Below are positions 13,336-25,366 of a stretch of DNA of 64,000 nt, in pieces. The DNA is taken from positions 9,989,620 to 10,053,619 of the forward strand of contig NC_058154.1 in the NCBI RefSeq assembly GCF_011075055.1, in the 5' to 3' direction. How positions within the stretch are numbered: the first letter of the stretch is position 1; each line of letters opens with the position of its first letter. The notes under the pieces were generated by a model. That model did not search any database. It saw only the letters and a list, made by a program, of their open reading frames with translations, and had not been told where the DNA came from. The DNA is from Mangifera indica. Taxonomy: Eukaryota > Streptophyta > Magnoliopsida > Sapindales > Anacardiaceae. A program made the position numbers and the translations under genes.

Positions 13336-13523
13336 TACACAGTATAACTTATAATATTATATATGTATAACATAGGTATGATGTATTAATCGAATATATG
13401 TAACATAGACATTCATATATTCGATAACATAAAGAAAAAGAAATTTATATATTTATCTCACATATCATATTTTACATGTTATATATGTACATGAACCATG
13501 CTAGTCAAATTGCATATCAAAAA

Positions 13524-14258
13524 GGCCAAAGGATTATTTTCCACCTAAAGTATCTTCTAATTTCAAGCGCTCATCCATTAACTTTAAAAATCTCATTTAC
13601 TCACTCATAAACGGTTAAAATTAACAAAACCCAAGTCCCTTAAAAATTTATCTCTTTTCCCCCCCTAAACCCTAAAAACTAATCATTTTTCTTATAGGCT
13701 AAATTTTAAAAAATGACATTTCCACTTAGAGTTTAGTTTTCAATCCTCAGTGTCATCACTAATGACGAAGATTCTCCGATGCATCACCATGCTCTGACGG
13801 TCTCTCTCCCTTCCTCTTGAATGCTGCCCTATATAGATCTGATATGAAAAGACGAAGAGTTTCATCGAAAGACAAAACTCTTCATCTTTCCAAACTAGAT
13901 TTGTGTCGATCAACGTTTCAGAGGAATGGAGAAAAACCATCAGAGCACGATGATGCGTCAAAGAATTTTTGTCGCCGATGATGGCATCGACTTTGGCATC
14001 GGGGATTGAAAATTAAACCCTAAGAAGGGAATGTCATTTTTTAAAACTTGATCTAAGTGGTAAACTTTTAGTTTTTAAGATTTTGAGAGGAAAGAAGATT
14101 AAATTTTAATTTATTTTTAATATTATCGATGAAATAACAATTTTACCTTTGAAACTAATAGACTTAACTCTCCATAGGTGAGCGTTTGAGATTTTCATAG
14201 TTAAGAGATGAAAACTTAAAATTAGAGGATACTTTGGGTGGGAATAAGTCCTTTGGCC
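13524..14258. mobile_element. MULE-type non-autonomous element with 9 bp target duplication
   Basis: Terminal inverted repeats start GGCCAAAGGATTATTTTCCA on the left; the right end reads TGGGAATAAGTCCTTTGGCC. TATCAAAAA lies directly outside both ends (13515-13523 and 14259-14267), a perfect 9 bp target duplication as made by Mutator-like elements. The interior has no transposase and includes a slightly GC-richer block (13740-14010). Confidence 0.8.
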
Positions 14259-16107
14259 TATCAAAAACCAAATTTTTTGTATCGCATATCAACGTCAGGT
14301 GATGCGTCTTTTATAAAATAATATAATAAAATAATAAAAATTATAATTGACACGTTTTTATTTTAAAAAATTTCAAATACACCTCTAAAAATTTAAATTT
14401 TTTCATACATAGTTTTGCTACATCTTTATTTTCTTAAAAAAGGTATATTGATTCATATTTATAATATATTGTATCAATTCAATACGTCTTATGATACGTA
14501 TCATTTTTTACTTATATTATATTATATCGTAAGATATATATCATATATCGTAAAACCTTTGTACCCATGATATGATGTGAACCTATATGTTCAACAGTTA
14601 ACAATCACTGTACATTATTTTCAAGATGTACGTGTACAGGACATGTACGATACGAAGAACCAACAACATAATGGAATGTGAATGATATTAAATACATCTG
14701 AGCAGAGGAAATTATGCATGCATGTGCTACCGTGAATTCCAGGTTGCGAGGGTGGGGTATATGTTATCAATGTCAAAGGACAGAAGAGAAAAGGAAATAT
14801 TGTTAGTTGGCTAAAACTGAGCGTGAAGAGCTGCGAACTTTTCACTCTCATTTTAAAATGATAGATTGTGATTGGATACTTTGACTATTTATTTATTTTC
14901 TTCTTATTAGATTGTATAAATATATTTATTTAATTTATTTATATATATAATATTACTCGACCTTAGTTAATAAATACTGAAACGAGAAAAAAAATAATAT
15001 AAAAATTATACAGGTATAATACAATAAATGATGAAAAATATTTTTATAAAAAAATGATCGTAAATTCAAATATAGAAAATATAAGGAATGTATCTATGCA
15101 AGTTTAATAATGCACATAATTAAAAATATATTTTTTTAAATATGATAATATTAACGATAATTTTAATATTTTTCATAGATTTTATAGTTAATAATTCAAA
15201 TATAAATTACTTAATTAACTATTAAATCTAATATAACATAATATATAATTAAAATTCATTCATAACTAAAAATTATAGGGAGAGGTTAGGGATTTAGATG
15301 ACAAAAAATTAAATTTTTTATTTTATATAATTATAACAATATAATAATTAATTAAAAATACAATAGATATTCTTATATTTTAAAAAATTCATAAAAAAGA
15401 GAAAACGTTAAAAAGGACAAAAATACGTATTTAATATGAGAAACATATAAATTCCTTAATATGTTTTGGTTTAAAAATTTTCAGAATGACATCTTTTAAA
15501 TGATAATTAAATACAAATAATTTTCGTTTTTACTAACTAGACACTCCATGAGAACCAACCACTTTGGTTGGAGTAATCTATTCTTCTTAATTCCCCACAG
15601 TGCATCACCTCCTTTCTCTTAGTTTCTTGTCAAATGATTCATAGAAAATTTTCTTTGTGTGTATATTGTCTGTGTTTCTCTGAAGTAAATTCGATATATC
15701 TCTCTAAAAAATTTGTTAACACATTTTCAGAAAATCGATCTTCGTATGGTGACATCAATAAACTAAGAATCCAAATTAGGGGGAAAAAAATATGAATATC
15801 AACATTTGAGAATTTTTGTATCTTTGTAGTTTGTGTGTTTGTTTTAGATAATATTTTATTATAAAAAATATGATAAAATTTTAGTTTTTTAATATTTTTA
15901 GCTAAATGAGATTTTTCACTTTTACTCATAACAATGAATTTTACTAAAAGATAGATATTAGGTTTTTAAAAATTAATATATAAAAATTTCTCATTTCACT
16001 AAACCTTAGGTGGGGAATAATCTATTACCCGTGATATTAGTATTGGTCTAACACAAAAATTACCATATACTCGAGAAAGACAAATTAACTTTAATCCCTA
16101 TGGGACT

Positions 16108-16557
16108 CTTTGGTTTCAATTAATAAAGATTATTTTGATAATTCATTTTTTATTATTTATATTACGTTATTTAGTTTGTCAGTAATAAAATATTAAAGTA
16201 ATAATTTGATTATTACATTCACCTTAGGAACTTAAAGATTATCACTATAGTTTTGATTTTATTATAATTTCATTCTTATTTATTAATTTTTTAAGATAAA
16301 AATAACCGTATTTTCAATTAATATAATAAATAACATAAAAATATTTTAAAATAATTATATCAAATAGTATTTAAATAAAATAATATACTAATATTTTTTT
16401 TATTACCTCTCACTAAACACAATAATTATTTATATATATTTATTTTTTTCAAATTTTATTAAATATAGTAATAATTTATACTCAGTAATCTTCAAGATAA
16501 TCTATCTTTAAGTTAATTTTTTAATTTTGGTAATAAAACATTCACTAAACCAAATAC
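16108..16557. mobile_element. Tourist-like (PIF/Harbinger) MITE copy
   Basis: The ends CTTTGGTTTCAATTAATAAA and CTAAACCAAATACCCC are inverted forms of each other at the GTTTGG core. The interior matches 36438-36924 along its length. No clear 3 bp duplication at this copy. Confidence 0.55.
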
Positions 16558-17319
16558 CCCTTCTAAAAGCATTATCATATTTTTTATTATGAGCTTGTGT
16601 ATGGACAGAAACAATAGTCTTTGAAAAATTACAATAGGACAACTATGAAAAATTCCTATTTTTTTAGCAAAAAATTGACCCAAAAAGTTAAAAACACGGA
16701 ATAAAATTACACGTACAAACAAATCTTATTAATTTATTTATATAGAGTAAGGTAGACGCTTGTAATTTGATGATATGATTGTTTACTTATTTTCCTACAT
16801 TAAAATCCTTCAATCACGTATTATCACATCAAATTATATAAATAAGTTTATATAATTTATTTATACATATAAAATTGAAAAATGGGATAAAGTGGATGCT
16901 CCATTTGCACGCTACGCAAACTGTTCAATAATTCAATTCCAATCGACAAAGACTGCTTTCATTTCACCATCACCATCATTCAAAGGCGTGAATTTTCAGT
17001 CACAAAGTTGTGGCCAAAGCCAAACAGCTGGCTAGCTTTCTCGAGAAAATTCTAACTTCAACGAGAAAAGAAAACCACGTTTGAAAGGGAATCCTACCAA
17101 AGCTATGTTTTGTACGTTCACTAATTTGCTCCAACAATCTGTCTTCTTAGATAATGACTTCCCCAATCAATCAGTAAAGAAAGAGTTCTACAAGTTTTTA
17201 ATGCTTTATTTTGCATGCATATAAAACAAACACTGATTTTTCCAATTCCCTGTAAACCACAATTTGAATGCTAGCTAAATCTTTTTCTTCCAACAAAGGC
17301 ACGTGTAAGACTATGCGTA

Positions 17320-17875
17320 TTTCGGTTCAAATGGTAAAACTGAATCGATTATTTAAAAATTATGATTTGATTTAGTTTGAATATTAAAATAATTTAACTT
17401 GGGTTAAAAAATTTTAAATCGGCTTTTTCTGTTTTAATTATAATTTAGATGATTTTTAAACAGAACCAAACTGTAAATTTTATTTTTTAAAAATAAATAT
17501 ATATAACTATACTTGATAGAATTTTTCAATAAATAATTAAGTGTACAACTTGTTTTTTATATTTATTTTGTTATTTTCTTTACATATATATTGTAAATAT
17601 ATTTTATATTTATTTTACATAGTTATATTATATTCTTGAAAACTATAATTCAATTAATTTTTATTAAATAATATATATTTAAAAATAAATTATTTTAATT
17701 AGTTTAAACTATAATCCAAACTCGATCAAATCATATTTTTTTAATTTGATTTGGTTTAATTTAAAATCTAAAATAATTTAATTTCGTTTAAAAAATTTTC
17801 AAATATATATTTTTTTAATTTTATTTGAAAAGCTTTTAAACGACAGAAAACTGAACTATAGACACCGCTAGTCAC
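17320..17875. repeat. dispersed ~500 bp repeat, copy 1
   Basis: Shares order and wording with 57215-57700, for example GTACAACTTGTTTTTTATAT, ACATATATATTGTA, ATAATTCAATTAATTTTTAT and AAATAATATATATTTAAAA. Both copies lie on the same strand. Ends are rich in GGTTTGATTT-type words and may be weak inverted repeats. Confidence 0.55.
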
Positions 17876-18339
17876 ATAATTTGATTTTATTATTGTTTCT
17901 CTTTTTATAATGGATAAGGGTTTGAATTTTTCTTTTTTTTTTGAGAAAAAATTAAAAACCTATCATGTTGGCCGTGCAGATAGCTTGTTTTCATACAAGA
18001 CAGAGAAGAACGCATGGAGATCTTAAACATTGCAGCGGTAAGATTTATTTTCCATAAACTAAATAAAATCAATCGATTAATCATAATTTTAGGATTTATG
18101 TATAAATTATAAAATACTTAATTAAATTTTTTTTAAAATTATAAAAATACTTAAAACACAATGAAATTTTACAGTCTTGCCCAGGTTACGAAAATAAAAA
18201 ATGTCAACTTCATCTTTTGAAATTTACAGCGTGCTTTTTTTTTTTTTCATTTTTTTAAAAAAAGCAGGCTGCAGTACATATATACTTAAAAAAAAAAAAA
18301 TGAAATTTAAGTAGCGAAAATTCAGAAATCAGAAGGGTG

Positions 18340-18485
18340 GCCAATAATTCTAGTGGGCCCGAGGCTCACATGGTCGAGAACCCAGAAGTTAGACATCTAA
18401 TACCACCTATGGCCCATCCCACGAAATCAATGCCCACGTGGCATCAACAGCCACATGTCCTTTCATTACGCAGCTAATACACAGC
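18340..18485. other. GC-richer island with a G-box, no gene attached
   Basis: About 140 bp of roughly even base composition in an AT-rich spacer. It contains GTGGGCCCGAGG and CCCACGTGGCAT, a perfect CACGTG G-box at 18435-18440. It looks like plant promoter sequence, yet no exon follows on either strand within 4 kb. Confidence 0.3.
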
Positions 18486-18689
18486 AAATCTTATCTATCA
18501 ACCATACAAAAATGATTTGATCAAAGAGACAAAAGATGATAAATCTTTTTTATCTCTTTGTTAAATAAAGGTAATTCATTTTTATTCAATAAAATTGATC
18601 CGTTAAAAATATTAATAATAAGAGAAAAAGATAGTAAGAAAATCAATCAACAGTAAAAATAACATTCGGTGGTAAAAGATGAAAAAAAA

Positions 18690-18960
18690 AATCTTATGGG
18701 GAAAATGCATCTCTTCAAAGTTTATCATAGAGTAAATTGTTAGTTTTCTAAATTAAGAGAGAAAATAATATAAATTTTTAGAGTTTTAGAATTTAGTGGT
18801 AAAATGATAATTTTATCAGAAATTAATTTATGAGTAGATATATATTGATAGAGTTTTGGTAATTAATTTATGAGTGGGTATATAAGTTAGCAAAGTCGAT
18901 GAGAGAGTAGAGAATAAGATGATTAACGTTTAGGATAAAAATAATTAGGGCTGAGCTATA
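18690..18960. repeat. internal fragment of the GGCCAAAGGA MULE-type family
   Basis: Resembles the interior of the 40751-41240 copy (TTTTTAGAGTTTTAGAATTTAG..., GGTAAAATGATAATTTTATC, TTATGAGTGGGTAT). Terminal repeats are absent. Confidence 0.4.
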
Positions 18961-19082
18961 TATTGATAGATTTTTGGTAATTATTTAAAAATACAAAATT
19001 CATTTTAGTAAATTTAGAGGCAACGAGATTTTTATTCTTGTTCCCATCTTGTTTTTACGAGTTCACCCTATTTTTGCTTATT

Positions 19083-19258
19083 TTAAGAAATAATAAATCT
19101 ATGAATACACATTTATATATATATATATATATTAATGATATATTATTATGTGATTTAATAATTTTGAATTAAAAATAAAATAATAATTAGTTATATGATA
19201 ATAAATCTTTTATATGTTTAATTATGTATTTAAAACTATGTATATATAAAATTGCTCT
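19083..19258. repeat. palindromic AT-rich MITE copy
   Basis: Left arm runs through an (AT) tract. The core ATTTTGAATTAAAAATAAAA and the right arm ending AACTATGTATATATAAAAT are well kept. Confidence 0.55.
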
Positions 19259-19694
19259 TTAAGAATTTCTCATCCCATACAGGATGGGATAGGACGAGAA
19301 CTCAAATGTCAAGCAACAATTATGATCTCTAATAATATTAAAGATATATTCCAAGTGAATGTCAAGAGATGATTGCCTAAAGCTTAAAAAATCATTATGT
19401 GCTCCCAATTGTGATGAGTTTGATTTTGTAAGGTTAGTTGTCCGAGCTAGACCGTCACATAGGGATTAAACCAACCACATCAATTAGAACAAATCTTGAG
19501 TTTAGTGATTAATCTCATAATTAATTAAATCAAGAGTTTGATCTGATATGTCATCAGAAGAGACTTAAACTCATACTCTCTTATATATAAAATCTCTTCT
19601 TTTATCGAATATGATAAATCTTGTATTTAAGGATCGATTTGAACTCATATTTTTTTATCGAATAAGATAAATCTTGTATTTAATGATAGACTCT

Positions 19695-19722
<28 letters not shown>
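19695..19722. repeat. (TA)n microsatellite
   Basis: Uninterrupted TA dinucleotides. Confidence 0.9.
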
Positions 19723-19727
<5 letters not shown>

Positions 19728-19905
19728 ATTTTTCAATCTTAAACACTACAAAGATTGAGATTCCATTTTTATTCCTAATATTAAAATTGCAATAGAGGAA
19801 GAGACTTATATAAATAATTTATTTTTTGTCCTTCCAATAAGGCATACTTTATTATCAATAATTAAGAGTTTTAATTATGTGTAATGAACATCCAAAAAAC
19901 CATAC

Positions 19906-19934
19906 ATTATTATTATTATTATTATTATTATTAT
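19906..19934. repeat. (ATT)n microsatellite
   Basis: About nine uninterrupted ATT units. Confidence 0.9.
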
Positions 19935-20368
19935 AACTTAAAAAATAATTATAATGAAAAGCAACCTTATTATAAATTAACCTAGTTGTGGTACATCTTA
20001 GATTTATTTAATTTTAAATACAAATCATTACAAAAATAATAGAGATCGTACAACATTAAAAATATAATTAAATTAATTAATTTATAATATAATGTCATCA
20101 TGTAATCAAAGAGGTTGGATTTACATAAATTAATTATAATAAATCAAGCTTACTAATATCAATTACACCACCGACCCAAGTCTTCTTTCCTGTTTTTATT
20201 ATGAGTCTGTCAGAGTATTTTAAGATTTAAGATTTGGGATTATCTTTCTTGTTGGGAAGAAAGCCGACAACTTAGACCGAAACCAAATTCCACTATGTGA
20301 TAGCAAATATTAAAAATAAAAACATACATTGACATCAAAGAATAAAAAAAGTATAATGGATATTAATA

Positions 20369-20666
20369 GGGTTAGATTTGAATTGAGTTAATTTAAATTT
20401 GAATCGAGTTAATTTGAACTCAAGTTTGAGTTTAGTTTAAATGAATTCGAAATGAGCCAGTCCTATGAGAATTCGATCGAGTTCGAGTTATTTATCAAAT
20501 TTTCTAATTAAATATTTTGATACAAAACGATGTCGATTTAATAACGAAAAATAAGTCAAACCGAACTTGTATCGAGTTCAAGCTTGACTTTCACGAGCTT
20601 GAGCTCAATTATAAGTAAACCGAGTCAAAGTCAAGCTTGATCTCGGTTTGATTCGAATTCAACCCT
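20369..20666. mobile_element. non-autonomous TIR element, same family as 10873
   Basis: Left end AGGGTTAGATTTGAATTGAG; right end TTTGATTCGAATTCAACCCT, inverted. ATATTAA lies just outside both ends. The internal ACGATGTCGATTT is a broken form of the perfect palindrome in the 10873 copy. Confidence 0.6.
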
Positions 20667-21092
20667 AAATATTAACGTTACAATTTAATATGAAAAATAA
20701 AAAAAAGTTAACAAGTTATTTGAGAAATGAAACATGATTTCCACTATTAAGAATAAAGATCAATGAGTTTTCTATTAACAATCCAAATTTTAAAATGATC
20801 CGATAGTGAAATTGAGAGAAAACGTAAATCTCCAACATGTGTGCACTAAAAAACTAAATACAACTCTTTTCTTAGATTCTCTCGTGTATTCTAACTTGTG
20901 TATTTTCTTTTACCACACTTTCGATTTGCCCTAACTTATGAATTAGTGGCCTGGATTTTACACAAAATGAATTTGAGTTTTTTCACACGAGAAGAAACAT
21001 AAATGCCTAACAATTATGATCAATCAAATAATTAATTTGGTTAGATATCAATAAATATAAGATAAGGGACTTGCACTAATATGAATGAATAT

Positions 21093-21228
21093 AATAATAA
21101 AACTATGTGCATATATTTTTAATATATAATTTGAATACACAGATAATGTATCATTATTTATACGATGATATATTATTTATATATCTCAATTATATATAAA
21201 AAATATGTATATATAATATTCTCTGAAT
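21093..21228. repeat. palindromic AT-rich MITE, internally shortened
   Basis: Outer arms AAAACTATGTGCATATATTT and AAAAATATGTATATATAATA are present, but the A/T core between the two GATGATATATTA-like arms is reduced. Confidence 0.5.
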
Positions 21229-21600
21229 ATAATATATTTAGTTATAATGACACCTTGAAATAGTGAAAAATGTGTATGTTAGAAGATCTAGGAACATATC
21301 TTACTTTATAGAGATTCAAGAAACAATATATAATGTTTGTTCTTCACAATAGGGAACATGCCTCAAAGAAATCCTCCAAAGAGAATTCCAAGGTAAAAAA
21401 AAATGCCCACTGGCTTCCTTAATGCTAGACACAAATGCCCATTTTCTTAAATTTATTATTAAACAAATGTTTAGTGACGACTAAGTGAAAGAATAATCCT
21501 AGGCCCTCTTTTCTCCTTTCTTGGCTTTCCCAATAATACCCTATTTTTCTTTCTTATATTATTGCTTAATCGAGGCCACAATTGTCCCATATAAGTTATA

Positions 21601-21715
21601 TCAATAAAATTATATATAATTATTTTAAATATATAAATACACCCACTTATATATATTATTATATAATTAAATAATTTTTAATTAAAAATAAATAATAAAA
21701 CTATATATAAATATT
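21601..21715. repeat. palindromic AT-rich MITE, left half
   Basis: Left arm and core only. It abuts the next copy, suggesting nested or serial insertion. Confidence 0.45.
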
Positions 21716-21955
21716 TTTAGTACATAATTTATATACACAGATGATGTATCATTATATGATTGGATAATTCTAAATTAAAGATAAAATGATACTCAATTAT
21801 ATGATAACATATTATTTATATATTCAAATTGTATACTAAAAATATATACACATAATATTACTTAAATATAAAATAACATTTAATCACGTGATAACATATA
21901 TAAGTGTGTACTTATATGTGTATTTACTAAGAAATTTTAGTTAATAACACATAAT
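21692..21955. repeat. palindromic AT-rich MITE with a partial second right arm
   Basis: A near-complete copy spans 21692-21872 (AAAACTATATATAAATATTT to AAAATATATACACATAATAT). It is followed by a further right-arm piece with TTTAATCACGTGATAACATA up to about 21955. Confidence 0.5.
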
Positions 21956-22687
21956 TTTAGTTATTTTTTTTAATAACTAAGAAATTCGATTCACTTTTGT
22001 TTGATAAGTAAACTCCAACTGTAAGACTCATATTTGGTCTCAAGATAATGAGTCCAAATTTTTCACATAAGAGAGATTATATTAATCGAATCTTGATCTT
22101 TCAAAATGAGATCTTTCTGTTTAACTGTTTAAGCTAATCCCTTAATCACTTCTTTTTACATATCCTCAAATTATAATTAAATTAAATTATATTTTCTTGG
22201 CAATGTGAAATGGTCACCTTTCAATAAGCTATATTGAGAATCTTGAGTCAATATGAATATGAATTAAATTAGGTCTGCCTACAATAGCCAAAGAATTCCC
22301 TTTTTTCTAATAAAATGACTCAATTTTTTTTCTTGAAAAGGCCAAACTTTTTTATTTTCCCATTGATGAAATCAAATTTTTCAATTTTTCTAATAAAGGG
22401 ATCAAAATTTAACTATTTTATATTTAAAGTACCTAACCATCAGGTATCTTTAAATTATGTTAAATAGAAATGACATAACAATTTTTTTGGCTAATAACAC
22501 TTACATGGACAAGTGATGCAATGAGGTGGACATTGAATCATATAAAGGGGTAACTAATGTAAATCTTGAATAATTCATAATTGTGATGAAAAATAAAAAC
22601 AAAGATCCATTTGTTGGTTCAATCTTATTTTGACTAAAGAAAACGATAACAACAAACACTAATCAAATGGTAATACAAATAGAAAAT

Positions 22688-22797
22688 TATTATTAAAGGT
22701 TAGCAAAATTGGTAGAGTATTAGAATTTTCAAGTATAAGACTTGAGTTTAAACTTCTACCACGTTTATGAAATTCTAAAAAAAAAAAAAAAAAAACT
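22688..22797 (+). mobile_element. possible short SINE with poly-A tail
   Basis: A GGTTAGCAAAATTGGTAGAG stretch resembles a Pol III A box. GAGTTTAAACTTC about 50 bp later resembles a B box, and a run of about 20 A ends the block at 22797. No clean target duplication seen. Confidence 0.35.
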
Positions 22798-22843
22798 AAG
22801 GTGGAAAATTTTATCATATAACTTAAGCAACAATTTGGGTAGT

Positions 22844-23077
22844 CTATCTCATCCTACTCTCCTCAATGATAGACAACCTAAAGCCCTTGCCCCCAAGAAG
22901 TGATACTCACGGTTTCGTTCCTTTACCAATGGTAAACACATTGCCAAGACGAGTTGCAAACTCATGACCTGTGGTATCTTGAATATGGATGGTCTCAAAG
23001 CTACCTACATGCTTCTCCCTATTCTTGATTACTCCAACACCACCTCTCTTCACTCCTTTAGTAACCATGACACTATG
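22844..23077 (-). pseudogene. RPS4: 40S ribosomal protein S4 (eS4) C-terminal fragment
   Basis: The minus strand from about 23068 reads a long match to plant eS4: [19 protein letters not shown] and [20 protein letters not shown] are all recognisable. The conserved Trp codon after GTKP has become TGA (22907-22909). The frame then continues (VSL..GKGF.LSIIEE) to another stop at 22844-22846. Nothing of the N-terminal half of the protein is seen upstream, so this is a broken gene fragment. No poly-A tail on the coding strand was found, so I cannot show it arose by retroposition. Confidence 0.85.
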
Positions 23078-24149
23078 AGAGTGAAAAAGTTGAGCTTCAT
23101 GATGACTGAAAATGAAGAAAAGAGAGAGGTAGATTCAAGGGATGAAGTAATAGATTGATGGAGATATGAAACTTTAGTGTTGGGAGTAAATTGTCTGCTA
23201 TCACGAAGATGAAGATCCAAAAGAGGGTTGAATTTGCATTAACTTCTTTTAATTCAATGTTTGGTTATATGAATTTGAAGATTTAAATACGAATACTAGA
23301 TAGGTTAAATTTATGGTCGGGTTTTGCCTATTGTGAATAAGATTTGTTCATTTTGGATGGATCTTATGGTTTTTCTAGTAAATAAATTTGAAAAAAGGGA
23401 CTAATTTGAATATTTAGTGAATTGCAATTGTCTACATCGACTCTAAAATTGTCCACGCTGGTCAAGAATTTTTTTCAATAATCATTTATGAATTAAAAAC
23501 AAAAATCAATGTCATTAATTTTAATAATGTTACAGGTTAGACTCACTATTGTGTGACGGATTTCAATGGGAAAGACAAAGTTTCATCTCTTCGTTACAAA
23601 AAATGATAATTTGATTTCTCTAGATTTTGTTATCTCTATATTGGAAATATATACAAGAAGTGAATGCACAAATTTAGAGTTGAAGAAATGGGAAATAAAG
23701 AAAAGACAGAAGTGGAGATGCCAAGTTGAGGCAGAAAAGGGAGAAGGAAACAAAGAGGTAAAGGAAGAAGACTTCTATTTCAAGTGAAGCAGTAAAGAAA
23801 GGCAAAGAAAAAATCAGCAATTGGGTCATTGTCATATAAAGGATCCAAGCAACAATGCCAATTATTATTATTATTTTTTTTAACTTAATAAGCAAACCCA
23901 CTTTAACTTCCAACTCCAAAATTTAACCTAAAAAATTTGTATTGAGTTCTAATTGTTAGAATGATTTAAGGCAACATGGTTTCTCAATATATTATAAACA
24001 CTTTAATTTTTATTTTTCTTCTCAATTCTATCCTTTGAACTTGGTCTGTATTTTTTTGATTCAGTTCATGAATATGGTCTAACTTTCCTCGGTTAACCAT
24101 CATTCTCAAATGGTAAGATTGTGAATCAAAAGGCTATGATATTAGAGTA

Positions 24150-24272
24150 ATATTATATATACATATTTTTTTATATATAATTTAGATACGTAAATAATGT
24201 ATCATCATACGATTTTATTTATATATCCAAATTGTATACTAAAAATATGTACATATAATTTTATATTAATAT
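24150..24272. repeat. palindromic AT-rich MITE, shortened copy
   Basis: Lies about 1.1 kb upstream of the TCP4-like gene. Arms ATATATACATATTTTTTTATAT and ACTAAAAATATGTACATATA pair; the core is deleted. Confidence 0.5.
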
Positions 24273-24862
24273 TATGTTAAAAAGCTTGACTCACCGTGCT
24301 TAAACCGCTAGCTATGTTAGAAAACTCAACCCACCAAGCTCTGAGTAACCACCATACTCAAATGAGTCTTGATATAGAAATTTTGGGGCTCTCATACCAT
24401 ATTGGAGTGTTAATCAACACCATCTTCAATATATTTGGAGTTACAATCAAACTAAAATTCCTGATTTATTATATATATATATTTTAAATATTTTTGGAAC
24501 TTGTATATTCCTATACACTGCCAAGCTTTTTACCATTTTCATCATCAACCAAAACCCTTCTCATAGCCTACCCTACCTATCTATCTAAATACCTTTTCAT
24601 TCATTCCATCTCTGTGCAATAACTTTTCCTTTTTAATCCTAAGGGGACACTTAGGGTGCTCTTTGGTTGTGTTGGTGAAGTGGGTTTGTTAGTGTTTATC
24701 CAATATCTTCATAAGAACCAAGTTTGGTTGTTGGTTTGGTTTAGTTACTGGATAGAGAGGGCTCAATTACCAAAAGCTGATAGCAGAGGGAAGGAAAGAG
24801 ATGGGTTAGATTAGACTAGTTGGTTTATTTGAGTATTTTTAGGGTGACTTTTTTATGTGTAG

Positions 24863-25366
24863 ATGGTTTGTGTTGGTGTTGGGGTGATGGAAGTGGAAAT
24901 ATTGAATGGCAGGGCCCTTTGGGAGAGGCAAACACAGCAGCAGCAGCAGCAACATCAACAAGAGCAGAAGCAACAGAAGTATCAGGTTTCAGTGTGGTGG
25001 CAGTTGCACAATAAGCAACAACAGCAAAACCAAAGCAACAACAACAACCCATTAAGCTTAAGTTTACTTCTGCAATAAAAGCTGGAACAGGAAAATCTCC
25101 ATAGCCTGACTCTGGATCCTCAAAGGAATCATCATCATCTTCATCTTCATCATCATCAGCAACTTTCCAATTCAACCCATGTAGACCAACAGGAAGAAGA
25201 AGCAGATGAAGAAGAAACTGAACCAGAACAACAACAACACTACCAGCTTTTCCTTCCAAGATTAGGCTTAGATTCACAATTCCAACACCACCAACAACAG
25301 CAGCAGCAATCCCACAAAAAACGCTCTTTTTCCCCATCTTCTTCTGAAGTCCAATATGCAAGAAAA
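24863..25366 (+). promoter_or_regulatory. TCP4-like 5' leader with in-frame upstream open sequence
   Basis: An ATG at 24863 opens 71 Gln-rich codons that stop at a TAA (25076-25078). From 25079 the same frame stays open for 96 codons and runs straight into the TCP4-like ATG at 25367, reading through His-, Gln- and Glu-rich segments (for example [17 protein letters not shown]). A CTG at 25082 has A at -3 and G at +4. A GT at 24986 and AG at 25081 or 25090 could remove the TAA in frame. It may be plain leader made of CAA/CAG/CAT repeats, or an N-terminal extension. Confidence 0.5.

Larger units (their letters stand above)
9686..24862. other. 15 kb gene-poor spacer
   Basis: No intact gene recognised on either strand. 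The features I can support are MITE copies, one MULE-type element with a clean 9 bp target duplication, two AGGGYTGGATTCGA-ended elements, a Tourist-like element, one half of a dispersed 500 bp repeat, a degraded eS4 gene fragment and simple repeats. Short open frames here are AT-rich and lack recognisable protein sequence. 14270-16100 and 22100-22680 hold nothing I can name. Confidence 0.65.

Noticed and set aside
22964..23158. Plus-strand 64-codon frame
   Set aside because: Shadow of the eS4 pseudogene on the opposite strand.
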